A stretch of DNA of 64,000 bases, taken from the NCBI GenBank assembly GCA_022843385.1, contig JALHNT010000039.1, positions 1 through 64,000 on the forward strand. Direction: 5' to 3'. Below the pieces are notes generated by a model. That model ran no database searches, was not told where the DNA came from, and saw nothing but the letters and a program-made list of their open reading frames with translations. The DNA comes from Anaerolineae bacterium (lineage in GTDB: Bacteria > Chloroflexota > Anaerolineae > Aggregatilineales > Phototrophicaceae). Position numbers and translations under genes: made by a program. This document shows positions 51,814-61,802 of this stretch, piece by piece (position 1 is the first letter of the stretch; each line of letters begins with the position of its first letter).

Positions 51814-52746
51814 TTACACTACGTCCCTGAAGTACTCAATAGTCTTGATCAGACCTTCCTTCAAATGTACTTGTGGCTCCCACCCCAGAATTGTGCGCGC
51901 GCGGGTGATGTCAGGCTGACGGGTTTGAGGGTCGCCCTTGATGCGCTCGTCCTTTATCACAATGCCGGCTTGATTACCCGTGATTTCGTTAACCGCCTGA
52001 GCAAACTCAAGAATGCTCATTTCAACGGGATTGCCTATGTTGACGGGTTGTGTGAAATCAGACATCAACAGACGATAAAGCCCTTCAACCAGGTCGCTGA
52101 CGTATTGAAAGCTGCGGGTCTGTGAACCGTCACCATAAACGGTCAACGGCTCACCACGAAGGGCTTGAGCAATGAAGTTCGGAACTACGCGCCCATCCGC
52201 CAGACGCATCCGCGGCCCATACGTGTTGAAAATACGGACGATCCGTGTGTCAACATTATGAACATTGTGGTAGGCCATCGTCAATGCTTCAGCAAAGCGT
52301 TTTGCTTCATCATAAACGCCCCGTGGTCCAATTGGATCGACATTTCCTGAATAGGTCTCTTTCTGAGGGTGTTCGAGAGGATCACCATAGATTTCCGACG
52401 TTGATGCCAATAGAAATCTTGCCCCCTTCGCCAAAGCTACGCCCAGTGCATTATGGGTGCCCAATGAGCCAACTTTTAGGGTCTGGATAGGCAATTTGAG
52501 GTAGTCAATTGGGCTGGCTGGCGATGCAAAATGCAACACTGCATCTATTGGCCCACTGATATAGATGTAATTGGTGATGTCATGTCGGACGAAACTGAAA
52601 TTTGGATTACCAGCCAAGTGCGCTATATTTCGGGTATTGCCTGTAATGAGATTATCCATCGCGATAACTGTATGACCCTCAGCAATGAAACGGTCACACA
52701 GATGAGAACCCAGAAAACCTGAGCCGCCTGTAATCAAGACGCGCAA
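51814..52746 (-). CDS. UDP-glucuronate decarboxylase-like SDR (UXS)
   Basis: 310 residues. The SDR NAD-binding motif GGSGFLGSHL, HFASPASPIDYL, and the catalytic Y-K pair in VYDEAKRFAE plus GPRMRLADGRVVPNF match UDP-xylose synthase-like enzymes. It converts UDP-glucuronate to UDP-xylose, a donor for exopolysaccharides. It precedes the O-antigen ligase gene. The family also holds related epimerases, but the signatures favour UXS. Confidence 0.9.
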   Translation of the reverse strand: MRVLITGGSGFLGSHLCDRFIAEGHTVIAMDNLITGNTRNIAHLAGNPNFSFVRHDITNYIYISGPIDAVLHFASPASPIDYLKLPIQTLKVGSLGTHNALGVALAKGARFLLASTSEIYGDPLEHPQKETYSGNVDPIGPRGVYDEAKRFAEALTMAYHNVHNVDTRIVRIFNTYGPRMRLADGRVVPNFIAQALRGEPLTVYGDGSQTRSFQYVSDLVEGLYRLLMSDFTQPVNIGNPVEMSILEFAQAVNEITGNQAGIVIKDERIKGDPQTRQPDITRARTILGWEPQVHLKEGLIKTIEYFRDVV

Positions 52747-53027
52747 CTTATTTACTCCATCATGAATTAGATAACCAAGGGAAGTGTACCATAAACTTAC
52801 ACTCAGAGAGGGTAAATCTTTATTTCACCCATCGCCAATATCATGACAGAACTGCCGTAAGTAATCCCCTCCATGCAACAATAGCTCTGGAGACAACATG
52901 AGGTCTGGGGTGGTGGAGCGAAAACAGACAAAGAAGATATGTTGACAGATGTGACTTGTATCGTTACCTTGTTAAGTTTAAATTTCATCGGGCATTTCCG
53001 GATTATAGTTTTGTCAAGGTTAAAGCA
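52747..53027. other. Gap before the large GH-like/O-antigen-ligase gene
   Basis: About 280 bases between the UXS-like gene and the end of the upstream gene. No gene or clear signal is seen. Confidence 0.35.
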
Positions 53028-56000
53028 CTAGTTGTAACCCTCGTCAATAGATTGAGGAACTCCATTCACAATGACGAGCAACATCACAAAGACATAAGCC
53101 AGATCCTGGACAAAGATGCCATTGTCAACCAATCCGTGCCCAATTGTATTCGCCATGGCACCCATAGATCCGACCAGTAAAGCAATCGTGATCGGTTGAT
53201 CACGGAAAGGCCCGTTACGATACAGTGAAATTGCTCTTTTCCAAAATAAGTATAGAAATGCCACTATAAGAATCGGGCCCAAAACCCCAAAACGTACCCA
53301 GAAATCCAGGAATATATTGTGTGGATGAGATAATCTGGGTTCTTCCCAGGCATCCGGCAGCATATAACGTCCCTGAAAAAAGTAGAGAAACTGATCCATA
53401 CCTAGACCAGTCAGTGGATGATCTTGAATCATCTGTGCGGCACTCTCCCAAGCGCGGATGCGGTAGAAATTCGTCCCGCTATCCAGATCAACCAAACGAG
53501 CAAACCGCGGAAACTGGAGCGATACGAGAAATGCTGCTACTAGCGCTATAGCAAATATGCCTGTAAACAGAACTCTGCGTTTTCCTGACAAGACAAAAAT
53601 CACCACCAAAATGCCAGCTGGGAGTCCAATGAACAACCCGCCAGCACTTTGGGTCAGAATAAAAGCGAATCCGAGCAAGATAAGTCCAACGATAGCTAAG
53701 CTGCGACGTAATCGACTGACTGGCAACCAAACATAAGCTATCAAGAAAGGAATACAACGTCCTAGGAATAGAGCTACATTGTTGGGAGATCCATAGACAC
53801 TTGAGAGACGTTGTGTACCGCCCTCCGCAGTTATGACCTGACCAGTTGAATAAAGAAACAGTCCAATTAGACTGACTAGCGCTCCGGCCACTAGTAGTGC
53901 GTCTATCAGATGAATCAGTTTGTTGCGATCCAGTCTTAGCGTTCGACACATCAGATAGAAGATAGCTGGTTCAATAATCATCACACGCAGGTCAGTAAGG
54001 GCAGGATCACGATAAGTTGTCCATACAAGCGAAAAAATACCACAAATAACCCAAGCGAGGACACAGTAGTCCAGTGCGACAAATTGGATACGCTCTTGAA
54101 TGGACGACTCATATTCAGATATCATGACTTGCCGCTTGCGGCCCCAAGCCTGGAGCATCCGTAGGACCCATGCCAATGCGGTAATGATTAGAACTAGCTC
54201 AGCCATCGGAAAGGCGAAGCGATACAATTCAATTGGGAAGAGGAAGAAAGGCGACCAGAAGATGATCAGAACTAAACCAATCACAAGTCTATTGTAAATC
54301 AATAGAAACAACACAATTGCAGAGAGAATAGTAACAGCAAAGCTGGTTTGTAGGATGATAAGGCCACAGGTGACGATCATCATCAGAAGTGGTATAGGGT
54401 CTCGGCGAAAAATGAGAGGGTTACCAGCTCCCCAGGTCAATAGAACTCCCAACATCAACGCACATGATGTTATAGCTGCAATCAACCACTCAACTGGTCT
54501 CGATGCTCTGCCAATTACTTTATCCCATCGATTCGCGAGATTCACAGTACGTATGAATGGGATGAGCGAAATCGAGAGGCTTACTAGACTGACCAATGTT
54601 CCAAGAACACCAACGATGATCTGCTTATCGAACACCGCTGCCTGATCATCGGATGAAACAGCGAATCCCACCAACGCCCATTGGTCATTGCCTCGATCTG
54701 CCACTATGTGGAGTACATGATTTCCTTGTGGTAAGTCTTTTGCAACAGTTACGAGATTGAGCTCTGATTGAAGAGTGTCGCTCTTCAGGATGATATATGG
54801 GTTTCCATCCACATCTCGCGGAAGTGGCGAGGAACTGCGACCATCAATGGTGGGATACAGATAAGCTAGATAATTACCTTGTCGAAGAAACAAAGACACT
54901 CCCGTCCCCGAAAATCGAAAAGTGAGTTGACTATCATTCGACCACCCAATGTCAGCACCGAGATCGCCAAATGTCCATACCCCGCTGTAGGATGTGAACG
55001 GATTATCCGCTGGGTAGAGTCCATTGTGTGCAGCCTGAAGATTTTCACGTTGAGTTAGATGGCTCCATAACGGAGTATGTTGGTCAAGGCGATTTATAAT
55101 AGCGAATCCCCATAGTGGATTGTCTGCCTCTACAGCCGGTTGCCAATGCTGTAAAATCATCGCGCCAATCCACGGCCATTCCCGATTCGCGCGTTCCAGG
55201 GCTTCGACAGTGAAGGAATCGCGAATATTCGACGGGACCTGCCCCCAAATGGAGGGTTTACCGCTCCACTCTGGTGGTAGACTATTCCATCCGAAGGCTA
55301 CAGCCCAAAGCGCCTTATGACCATCTCCTCTGCGAACCATTTCTTCACGAAGGGAAATAAGGCGAGAGAAATTCAGGCGATTTAGGTCAATATCGCGATC
55401 ATATGGACTGTAATCAAAGCCATAGGGTTTGGCGGCGGCCGCGTCCATGAATGCATTTGCACCGAGATCATACAACGTGCGTAGGTAAGCCCAATCACTG
55501 ATATTGAGTGGTCCATTTTCAGCTGTCGGAGCCAGACCTGCTGCAATGACCATTGCGGTATCATCTTGACGACGGATGCTTCGATAGGCTTCTGACAAAA
55601 GAGCCGCGTATTCTGCTGGTTGCGGTGGGTTGTTGCCCCATGCTCCCGCCAGATTTGGTTCATCCCACACTTGGTAGTAGTCAACTATCTTGTGATAACG
55701 TGCTGTGAATGCAGTGATGAATCGCCCGAAATCTGCTGGGTCGGCAGGCGGAGCGCTGTGGACTGCTTTCGCTGCATCACGCTGCGCCCAGGATGGTGAA
55801 TTCATAAACACAACAACTAGGCGAAGCGAAGGGTGCTTCTCCAATTCATTACTGATCTGATCCCATTCATTCCAGTGAAATTGTCCTTCTTGCGGTTCGA
55901 TCTCATTCCAATATGCGAATTGACGTACCCAGGTTACTTGAGCAGATGTCATCCACCTTAAGTGTTGTGTGAGGCGTTCCGGAGAATATTGTGTTAGTTC

Positions 56001-56171
56001 AGCATTGACCCCGAACAGTGGCTGCCGAAAGGGTAGATTAGCATCTTCAAGTGGATTGGCATACCCGCGAAGATAGTAGTCGCGTTCGGCGATGGTGGCA
56101 ACTATTGTTGTCAGGCTACCCAGCGCAAGGATGCAGCTTATGAATGTAATCAATAGAGAACGAATACTCAT
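53028..56171 (-). CDS. Pseudo-glycosidase fused to O-antigen ligase-like protein
   Basis: 1047 residues from the ATG at 56171 (overlapping the next gene's stop as ATGA). After one N-terminal helix, a TIM-barrel domain (about 50-385) resembles clan-A glycoside hydrolases: VWDEPNL holds the acid/base glutamate E171, but the nucleophile strand reads LWAVAFGW, with Ala292 where the family has Glu. A beta domain (about 395-520) follows, then some twelve helices with a WzyC-like loop (ESAAQMIQDHPLTGLGMDQFLYF). It may bind the glycan it polymerises. It lies at the end of the polysaccharide cluster. Confidence 0.8.
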   Translation of the reverse strand: MSIRSLLITFISCILALGSLTTIVATIAERDYYLRGYANPLEDANLPFRQPLFGVNAELTQYSPERLTQHLRWMTSAQVTWVRQFAYWNEIEPQEGQFHWNEWDQISNELEKHPSLRLVVVFMNSPSWAQRDAAKAVHSAPPADPADFGRFITAFTARYHKIVDYYQVWDEPNLAGAWGNNPPQPAEYAALLSEAYRSIRRQDDTAMVIAAGLAPTAENGPLNISDWAYLRTLYDLGANAFMDAAAAKPYGFDYSPYDRDIDLNRLNFSRLISLREEMVRRGDGHKALWAVAFGWNSLPPEWSGKPSIWGQVPSNIRDSFTVEALERANREWPWIGAMILQHWQPAVEADNPLWGFAIINRLDQHTPLWSHLTQRENLQAAHNGLYPADNPFTSYSGVWTFGDLGADIGWSNDSQLTFRFSGTGVSLFLRQGNYLAYLYPTIDGRSSSPLPRDVDGNPYIILKSDTLQSELNLVTVAKDLPQGNHVLHIVADRGNDQWALVGFAVSSDDQAAVFDKQIIVGVLGTLVSLVSLSISLIPFIRTVNLANRWDKVIGRASRPVEWLIAAITSCALMLGVLLTWGAGNPLIFRRDPIPLLMMIVTCGLIILQTSFAVTILSAIVLFLLIYNRLVIGLVLIIFWSPFFLFPIELYRFAFPMAELVLIITALAWVLRMLQAWGRKRQVMISEYESSIQERIQFVALDYCVLAWVICGIFSLVWTTYRDPALTDLRVMIIEPAIFYLMCRTLRLDRNKLIHLIDALLVAGALVSLIGLFLYSTGQVITAEGGTQRLSSVYGSPNNVALFLGRCIPFLIAYVWLPVSRLRRSLAIVGLILLGFAFILTQSAGGLFIGLPAGILVVIFVLSGKRRVLFTGIFAIALVAAFLVSLQFPRFARLVDLDSGTNFYRIRAWESAAQMIQDHPLTGLGMDQFLYFFQGRYMLPDAWEEPRLSHPHNIFLDFWVRFGVLGPILIVAFLYLFWKRAISLYRNGPFRDQPITIALLVGSMGAMANTIGHGLVDNGIFVQDLAYVFVMLLVIVNGVPQSIDEGYN

Positions 56172-57787
56172 TGAGACCAAACGGGGTTGGAAGCCCCGCC
56201 ATCTAGTGTCAATTGGTGCGATACCCCAGAGCCTGCATCTACGACCCATAGATTTCCCTGATAAATCAAGGCAATTTGTGAGCCATCTGGACTCCAGGCA
56301 AACTCTCTGTTTTGGAAGATTGACGCCTGTGCTCGCAAACCAGGTCTGTCATCAGTTGGAAAAAGAACTCGTGCATTACTTCCATCGCGGTCAGCAATGA
56401 TGAGATCATATTCGCCATTGATACTATTGAACGGTTCACGAGCCTGTAGATAGGCTAAATAGCCGACGGGGAATTCGCTATTGGATCGTGACAGAAATGG
56501 GGAAAACTGTGGAGCTGACCAAATTCCCGCGCCAGTGATAATTGGCGCATTGAAATCGCCGTTAAGACTGGTTATTGCAACATCAAATGCTGGACTGCTT
56601 TCAGGGCTTTCTCCACCAACCGGCGGACCATGGACGGTAGTCAATAACAAGCCACTGTCCGGTGACCAGGATAAGGTAGCACGCCACGACCAATCGCTAA
56701 CAGGGCGAAAAACAGCATAGTTCAATAGGGGCTGCGACAGTTCATTTGCTTCCCAATCAACGAGCCCGATTCCATCGGCTTGAGCCCATGCCAAGTAACG
56801 TCCATCAGGAGACCACTCAAAGCGGGTTCCCCACCAACCGTAAAGACCACCACCAGAGCGATCAAGGATCTGGTGTACACTGAGCGATTCGCCCGTTTGT
56901 GGGTCGATACGCATTTGCCATAGGTCATTAAACGCTAGCCATCCAGGCGTAGCGTCACGCGGTTCTGCAGTTGAGTATGTGATGGTATTATCTTGATTGG
57001 GTATCCAATTCGCCAACAGAACATTATCCAGGACGAGGCTGACTGGAGAGGATTGCCGAGTAACATCAGGCATCATCCACAACTGATTTCCGAATACGCG
57101 GTCCGATCCTGATTCAATTTTTCGTCTTGTGAACAACAATTGACGACCATTCGATGCAAGACTGAACACACGTCGATCCAAGTCCCCCTCCGTGGTGACG
57201 GGAGTCTTGTTCGTGCTGCTTCCACGAATAATCCAGGCGTTACCATTACTGATGTAGGCCAATGTTCCCATTATTGGAACAGGTTCAATTTCACCAGTTG
57301 GCCCAACATAGATGATCTCATCTATGGATGCCTTAACTTCCGTGCGATTGGTTTCAATCCGTTCTGCCGATACACCATCCACTAATGTTACACGGAAACA
57401 GGTCTCAAGAATGCCATTTTCTCCAGCCTGCACCACCCGTTGCTCACCTGGACTAAGACCTTCATTTAGAGCGGTTGTTTGCCGATATGGAATTTCCGAT
57501 TGTTCGCACTCAGTTTGTTCTGTGACGCGAGCGACACTGATCTGCATGCCTTCTGTGATTTGCGTAAATGGGGGTGGATTGATTCGATCTAAGGGATTCA
57601 ATTGTATATCGACACGAGGATCACGAAGAAACTCTTCTACAGTGGTTGGAGCTGGTATGATGAATACGCGCTGACGTCCATCCGCAATAATGGTGACAGT
57701 AATACCAGGATTCTCCGGTTGTCGCTGGCAGCCGGAAAAGATTAATAGGGCGAGTATGGCAAGGATTTGAATCTTGATTCTGTTCAC
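56168..57787 (-). CDS. Lipoprotein with G5 domain and TolB-like propeller
   Basis: 539 residues from GTG 57787 (ATG 57832 also possible; the GTG gives a normal signal peptide with lipobox FSGC). A DUF348-like ubiquitin-fold (TTVEEFLRDPRVDI) and a G5 domain (EQRVVQAGENGILE to DEIIYVG) are followed by a six-bladed propeller with WSPDGRYLAWAQ and WSPDGSQIALIY. G5 domains bind N-acetylglucosamine. It probably sits on the outer face of the membrane. It is linked by ATGA to the GH-like/ligase gene. Confidence 0.8.
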   Translation of the reverse strand: MNRIKIQILAILALLIFSGCQRQPENPGITVTIIADGRQRVFIIPAPTTVEEFLRDPRVDIQLNPLDRINPPPFTQITEGMQISVARVTEQTECEQSEIPYRQTTALNEGLSPGEQRVVQAGENGILETCFRVTLVDGVSAERIETNRTEVKASIDEIIYVGPTGEIEPVPIMGTLAYISNGNAWIIRGSSTNKTPVTTEGDLDRRVFSLASNGRQLLFTRRKIESGSDRVFGNQLWMMPDVTRQSSPVSLVLDNVLLANWIPNQDNTITYSTAEPRDATPGWLAFNDLWQMRIDPQTGESLSVHQILDRSGGGLYGWWGTRFEWSPDGRYLAWAQADGIGLVDWEANELSQPLLNYAVFRPVSDWSWRATLSWSPDSGLLLTTVHGPPVGGESPESSPAFDVAITSLNGDFNAPIITGAGIWSAPQFSPFLSRSNSEFPVGYLAYLQAREPFNSINGEYDLIIADRDGSNARVLFPTDDRPGLRAQASIFQNREFAWSPDGSQIALIYQGNLWVVDAGSGVSHQLTLDGGASNPVWSQ

Positions 57788-57881
57788 AGTGCTTCCCGCA
57801 ATCAAGTCGCGCAGAGTATTACCACAAAACATCAGACCTCGCTAATGAGCAAGGTCTGATCGAGAAGTAACGCCTAGACGT

Positions 57882-60872
57882 TTATGGTCGCCATCCGGGA
57901 CTCGTATCGCTTGCGGTCAAGTCTGATACACGATTTAGACCAGACCCATCTGGTCGGATGACATATAGTTGTGAAAATCCATCACGTTGAGAGACGAATA
58001 CAATCAGATCACTGTTATATGACCAGGACGGTTCAGTCTCACTGCTCACACCATCTGAGGCACGATAAGCACCTGATCCGTCGCTGTTCATGATGTATAT
58101 CTGAGAACCTCCCTCGCGGGTTGTCACAAACGTTATGCGTCCACCATCTGGTGACCACGACGGACCTATATCTACACTGCTAGCATTGGTCAAATTGACC
58201 AAGCTACTTGGGTCAACATCGCGCGCGCCACTGACTGCCAATGTGTAGATTTCAAACTCAGATCCATTCAGATCAGACGCAAAGGCAATACGGCTTCCGT
58301 CTGGCGATGGCGACGGGTCACGATCGGTTGCAGGATTGTTGGTGATATTGACCGGGTCACTACCATCGGCATTCATTGAGTAAACTTCGTAATTGCCATC
58401 ACGATTGGTGACAAAGTAGATACGAGCGCCATCTGGCGACCAGACGGGATTGGCATCATCAGCGGGAGCCGCGCTGTTGTCAGTCAGACGCACAATGTTT
58501 GTGCCATCGGCATTCATGACATAGATTTCGTTATTTCCAGCCTGATCCCGATCCGACACGAAGACAATTCGGCCACCATCTGGCGAGTAAACGGGTGACT
58601 CGTCATTAGCAGCGGTATTGGTCAGATTTGTGAGTATTCCATCGATAGCGAGAGCATATATCTCGTTATTGCCAGTTCGATTGGAGACGAAAACAAGCGG
58701 TTTGTTAATTGGTGGCGGCACAGCGGCGGCGTTGACCGTGATGACAGTCGGCGCGCTACTGTTGCTGCCAGCTGGGCCGCTGACGGTCAGAGCGACGCTA
58801 TAGCTGCCAGCACTGGTGAAGGTGAAGGGCAGGGTATCGGTGTTGCCACTACCAACCTGAGCATTGGCACTGTCACGGATGTCCCACACATACGTGTCAA
58901 TCGTGCCACTAGAGGTGCTGGTGAAGGTGATCGTCTCGCCTTCAGTGATGGTGGTGGCGCTACTGCTGAAGCTGGCAAGTGGCGGCACAGCGGCGGCGTT
59001 GACCGTGATGACAGTCGGCGCGCTACTGTTGCTGCCACTGCTGTTGGCCGCCGTGAGTGTAACATTGTATACCCCTGGTGTAGTGAACTGATGTGTCGGG
59101 TTCACCTCACTGCTGATCGGGCTACCATCATCAAAATTCCACTCATAATTCATGCTCTCACCAGTTGACTGATTGGTGAACTGAACCGTTAGCGGTGCAA
59201 CGCCACTTACCTGGTCAGCGGTGAAAGCTGCAATTGGAGCGGCAATTGGTGGCAGTGCGTTGATAGTGACTTGCTCTTCGTCACTTCCGCCCGGGCCAGT
59301 GATTCGAAGGACTACACTGTAGGTACCAGCTACCAAAAACTCATGAGATGGGCTCTGAGACGTGCTAGTTTGGCCGTCACCAAAGGCCCAGCTATAGGCA
59401 GTAATGGCTCCAGTAGATTGATCGGTAAAGTTAACTGTCAATGGAATAGTGCCGCTGAGAGTGCTGGTGGCGAATTTGGCAACCGGCGCACTGGGTGGTT
59501 GAATAGCCGTAATTGATGCCTGTTTGGTACTTTGACCACCAGGTCCAATGGCTGTTAGACGAGTGGTATAGGCCCCAGCGCTGGCGAAGATGTGTACTGG
59601 ATTGCGATCAGTTGAGGTTTGGCCGTCACCAAATTCCCAAAGAAAGCTAGTAATCTGACCTGTTGAATTATTGACAAACTGCACCGAAAGCGGCACATTT
59701 CCAGATGATTTGTCAGAATTGAACTCGGCTACGGGAGGTGGAATCACAGGGTCTTCCACCGTAATCTTTCTCGTCACAAAAGAAGTCCCCCCGGGTCCAG
59801 TTACGCTCAGTATTACATTGTAGGTCCCAACAGTTATGAACTGGTGAGTAGGGCTAATGTCGGTGCTTGTCGTGCCATCGCCAAATGTCCAGTTGTAATT
59901 GGTGATTGTTCCAGTTGACTGGTTAGTGAACTGAATGGTAAGTGGGGATGTACCGCTAATCTTGTCCTGTGTAAATGCAGCTACCGGTGCTGTTGGACTT
60001 TGGACATTGATCTGTTGCGTGACATTTGAAGTGCCACCTGGACCGGTAACTGATAAAGTGATGTTGTAAATTCCAGGCAAACGGAAGGTATAGATTGGGT
60101 TTGCATCACCGCTATTTCCTCCATCGCCAAATGTCCAGGCATAGCTGGTTATGTTTCCACTTGATTGATTGATGAACCGTACAACAAGTGGGGCCTGCCC
60201 AAACGAGCGATCTTGAGTGAATGCTGCGATAGGGCGTGGGATGTTTGGGGTAGGTGATGGCACTGGAGTTGGGAGTTGGTTCTGAATGCGTATATTGTTG
60301 ACCACTGTTGCTAGGCTTGTCCCATCTCGCAAAATCAGTCTTAACCGCAACTGATAGATACTGTCCTGTATTGCGGTGGTATTCCAAATTCCTAACAGAC
60401 CATTCAGTACAGGCGTTTGCACAATGCCTGTAGCTGGATACCATAAATTGCCTGGATTTGGATCAGGCCCATATTCAACTTGATATTGAAGAAACTGAGG
60501 ATGTATAGCTGCACCCAATACCTGTACATTCCCCGCAACGATGTTACCTGGTATAGGCGAAAGAATTACGATACTGATTGGTGTCTGCGTACTTGTCGGG
60601 AACGATGCATTCGTCGGCGGGAGTGAAACAGATGTAGAAGGTATCTGTAACGACTGACTGGTTGGTAACGTGATGACCTGCTGCGTTATTGGGAGTGGGG
60701 TTGGGGCACCTCCAGTCGACAGTGGTGTTCTTGTCGCTGGCGGTGTGTTAGTTGGCACTTCAGTCAGGGCAAGTTGCTGCTCAGGAGAGCTGGATAAATT
60801 GCATCCACTCAATGCGATCAGTAGAGTGAACACGACGAGCATGACAGAACTGTATCTGGCTTTTCCAGCCAT
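57882..60872 (-). CDS. PKD-repeat and PD40-propeller lipoprotein
   Basis: About 996 residues from the ATG at 60872; lipobox LSGC. After a Pro/Thr linker and one Ig-like domain (about 90-200) come five canonical PKD domains, each with W.FGDG or similar, and one altered sixth (about 600-690). The last 270 residues hold six PD40/TolB-like repeats (SPDGGRIVFVSDRD, SPDGARIYFVTNRD). PKD domains mediate surface adhesion; PD40 repeats bind other proteins. Two exact 59-bp copies lie in the coding sequence (58712-58770 and 58979-59037). Confidence 0.85.
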   Translation of the reverse strand: MAGKARYSSVMLVVFTLLIALSGCNLSSSPEQQLALTEVPTNTPPATRTPLSTGGAPTPLPITQQVITLPTSQSLQIPSTSVSLPPTNASFPTSTQTPISIVILSPIPGNIVAGNVQVLGAAIHPQFLQYQVEYGPDPNPGNLWYPATGIVQTPVLNGLLGIWNTTAIQDSIYQLRLRLILRDGTSLATVVNNIRIQNQLPTPVPSPTPNIPRPIAAFTQDRSFGQAPLVVRFINQSSGNITSYAWTFGDGGNSGDANPIYTFRLPGIYNITLSVTGPGGTSNVTQQINVQSPTAPVAAFTQDKISGTSPLTIQFTNQSTGTITNYNWTFGDGTTSTDISPTHQFITVGTYNVILSVTGPGGTSFVTRKITVEDPVIPPPVAEFNSDKSSGNVPLSVQFVNNSTGQITSFLWEFGDGQTSTDRNPVHIFASAGAYTTRLTAIGPGGQSTKQASITAIQPPSAPVAKFATSTLSGTIPLTVNFTDQSTGAITAYSWAFGDGQTSTSQSPSHEFLVAGTYSVVLRITGPGGSDEEQVTINALPPIAAPIAAFTADQVSGVAPLTVQFTNQSTGESMNYEWNFDDGSPISSEVNPTHQFTTPGVYNVTLTAANSSGSNSSAPTVITVNAAAVPPLASFSSSATTITEGETITFTSTSSGTIDTYVWDIRDSANAQVGSGNTDTLPFTFTSAGSYSVALTVSGPAGSNSSAPTVITVNAAAVPPPINKPLVFVSNRTGNNEIYALAIDGILTNLTNTAANDESPVYSPDGGRIVFVSDRDQAGNNEIYVMNADGTNIVRLTDNSAAPADDANPVWSPDGARIYFVTNRDGNYEVYSMNADGSDPVNITNNPATDRDPSPSPDGSRIAFASDLNGSEFEIYTLAVSGARDVDPSSLVNLTNASSVDIGPSWSPDGGRITFVTTREGGSQIYIMNSDGSGAYRASDGVSSETEPSWSYNSDLIVFVSQRDGFSQLYVIRPDGSGLNRVSDLTASDTSPGWRP
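58712..58770 (-). repeat. 59-bp direct repeat within the PKD lipoprotein gene, copy 1
   Basis: Identical to 58979-59037. It encodes the shared end of two neighbouring PKD-type modules (SSAPTVITVNAAAVPP). Confidence 0.85.
58979..59037 (-). repeat. 59-bp direct repeat within the PKD lipoprotein gene, copy 2
   Basis: Identical to 58712-58770, offset 267 bases. The exact match in a region of otherwise diverged repeats suggests a recent duplication or gene conversion. Confidence 0.85.
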
Positions 60873-61089
60873 GACCCTATGCCTTTCTAACAATGGCCGA
60901 TATCTCTATCTGCCTGATTATAACGAGTCTTGCGGCCAATAACCTGACGGATTCTCAACTATTGCTCCCCGTTATGGTGATATTCACCTACTTGTGAGAG
61001 AATCTTAGCAATGCTACACTACAATGGTGAGTGAAAATGCGCTTGGGTGAGCCCGATTTACTTTACGGTCTCCCACAAAAGGACAGATC

Positions 61090-61797
61090 ATGAAAGCTCT
61101 AATTATTGATGATGAGCAGGCCATTCGTGATGCCTTAGGACGAAAGCTCAAGCGTGAGGGATTCGAAGTTGTGCTTTGTGGCGATGGATTGGAGGGGCTA
61201 AGAGCTTTTCATGCTGAACGACCTGATTTGGTCATTCTTGACATTGTGATGCCAGGCGGCATGGATGGTTTGACAGTTTGTCAACGGATTCGCGAAATTG
61301 AAGATACACCGATCATGATGTTGTCTGCGCAAGCAATAAGGGAGGAGGATATCGTCGAAGGGCTAAATGCCGGCGCAGACGAATATCTCACCAAGCCCAT
61401 TCGTCTGAATGAGTTTTCTGCGCGAGTAAATGCATTGATGCGACGTTCTCAAAGCCTAGCGTCTGATAATGCACAAGGTTATAACGATGGCTATCTGAGT
61501 GTTGATTTACATCGGCGACATGTGCATGTTAATGGACGTAAGGTTCATCTGACCCCAACAGAATTCAAGTTACTCGCAATCCTACTTGAGAATGCTGGAC
61601 GAGTAGTTACCCAGCGGGATCTGCTGGAGCAGGTCTGGGGCAGGGAATACATTGATGACATCTACTATCCCCGTGTCTATATCAGCCAGCTGCGGCGAAA
61701 GGTTGAGCCTGATCCGGCTAATCCCATCTATGTTCTCACTGAACATCGAATTGGATATCGCTTTGAACGGCAATCGCCGATTCAAAATGACACTTAG
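61090..61797 (+). CDS. OmpR/PhoB-family response regulator
   Basis: 235 residues. The receiver domain carries D8/D9, the phospho-acceptor D (VILDIVMPGG, about 54) and K (YLTKPI); the winged-helix output domain (about 135-230) ends VLTEHRIGYRF. AAAGGA lies seven bases before the ATG. The kinase gene starts five bases after its stop, so they form a two-component pair. Confidence 0.95.
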   Translation: MKALIIDDEQAIRDALGRKLKREGFEVVLCGDGLEGLRAFHAERPDLVILDIVMPGGMDGLTVCQRIREIEDTPIMMLSAQAIREEDIVEGLNAGADEYLTKPIRLNEFSARVNALMRRSQSLASDNAQGYNDGYLSVDLHRRHVHVNGRKVHLTPTEFKLLAILLENAGRVVTQRDLLEQVWGREYIDDIYYPRVYISQLRRKVEPDPANPIYVLTEHRIGYRFERQSPIQNDT

Positions 61798-61802
61798 GAT
61801 TT

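Noticed and set aside
57882..60872. Repeated blocks as a CRISPR or satellite array
   Set aside because: The repeats are protein-coding PKD and PD40 modules in one frame, with diverged DNA and no spacer structure.
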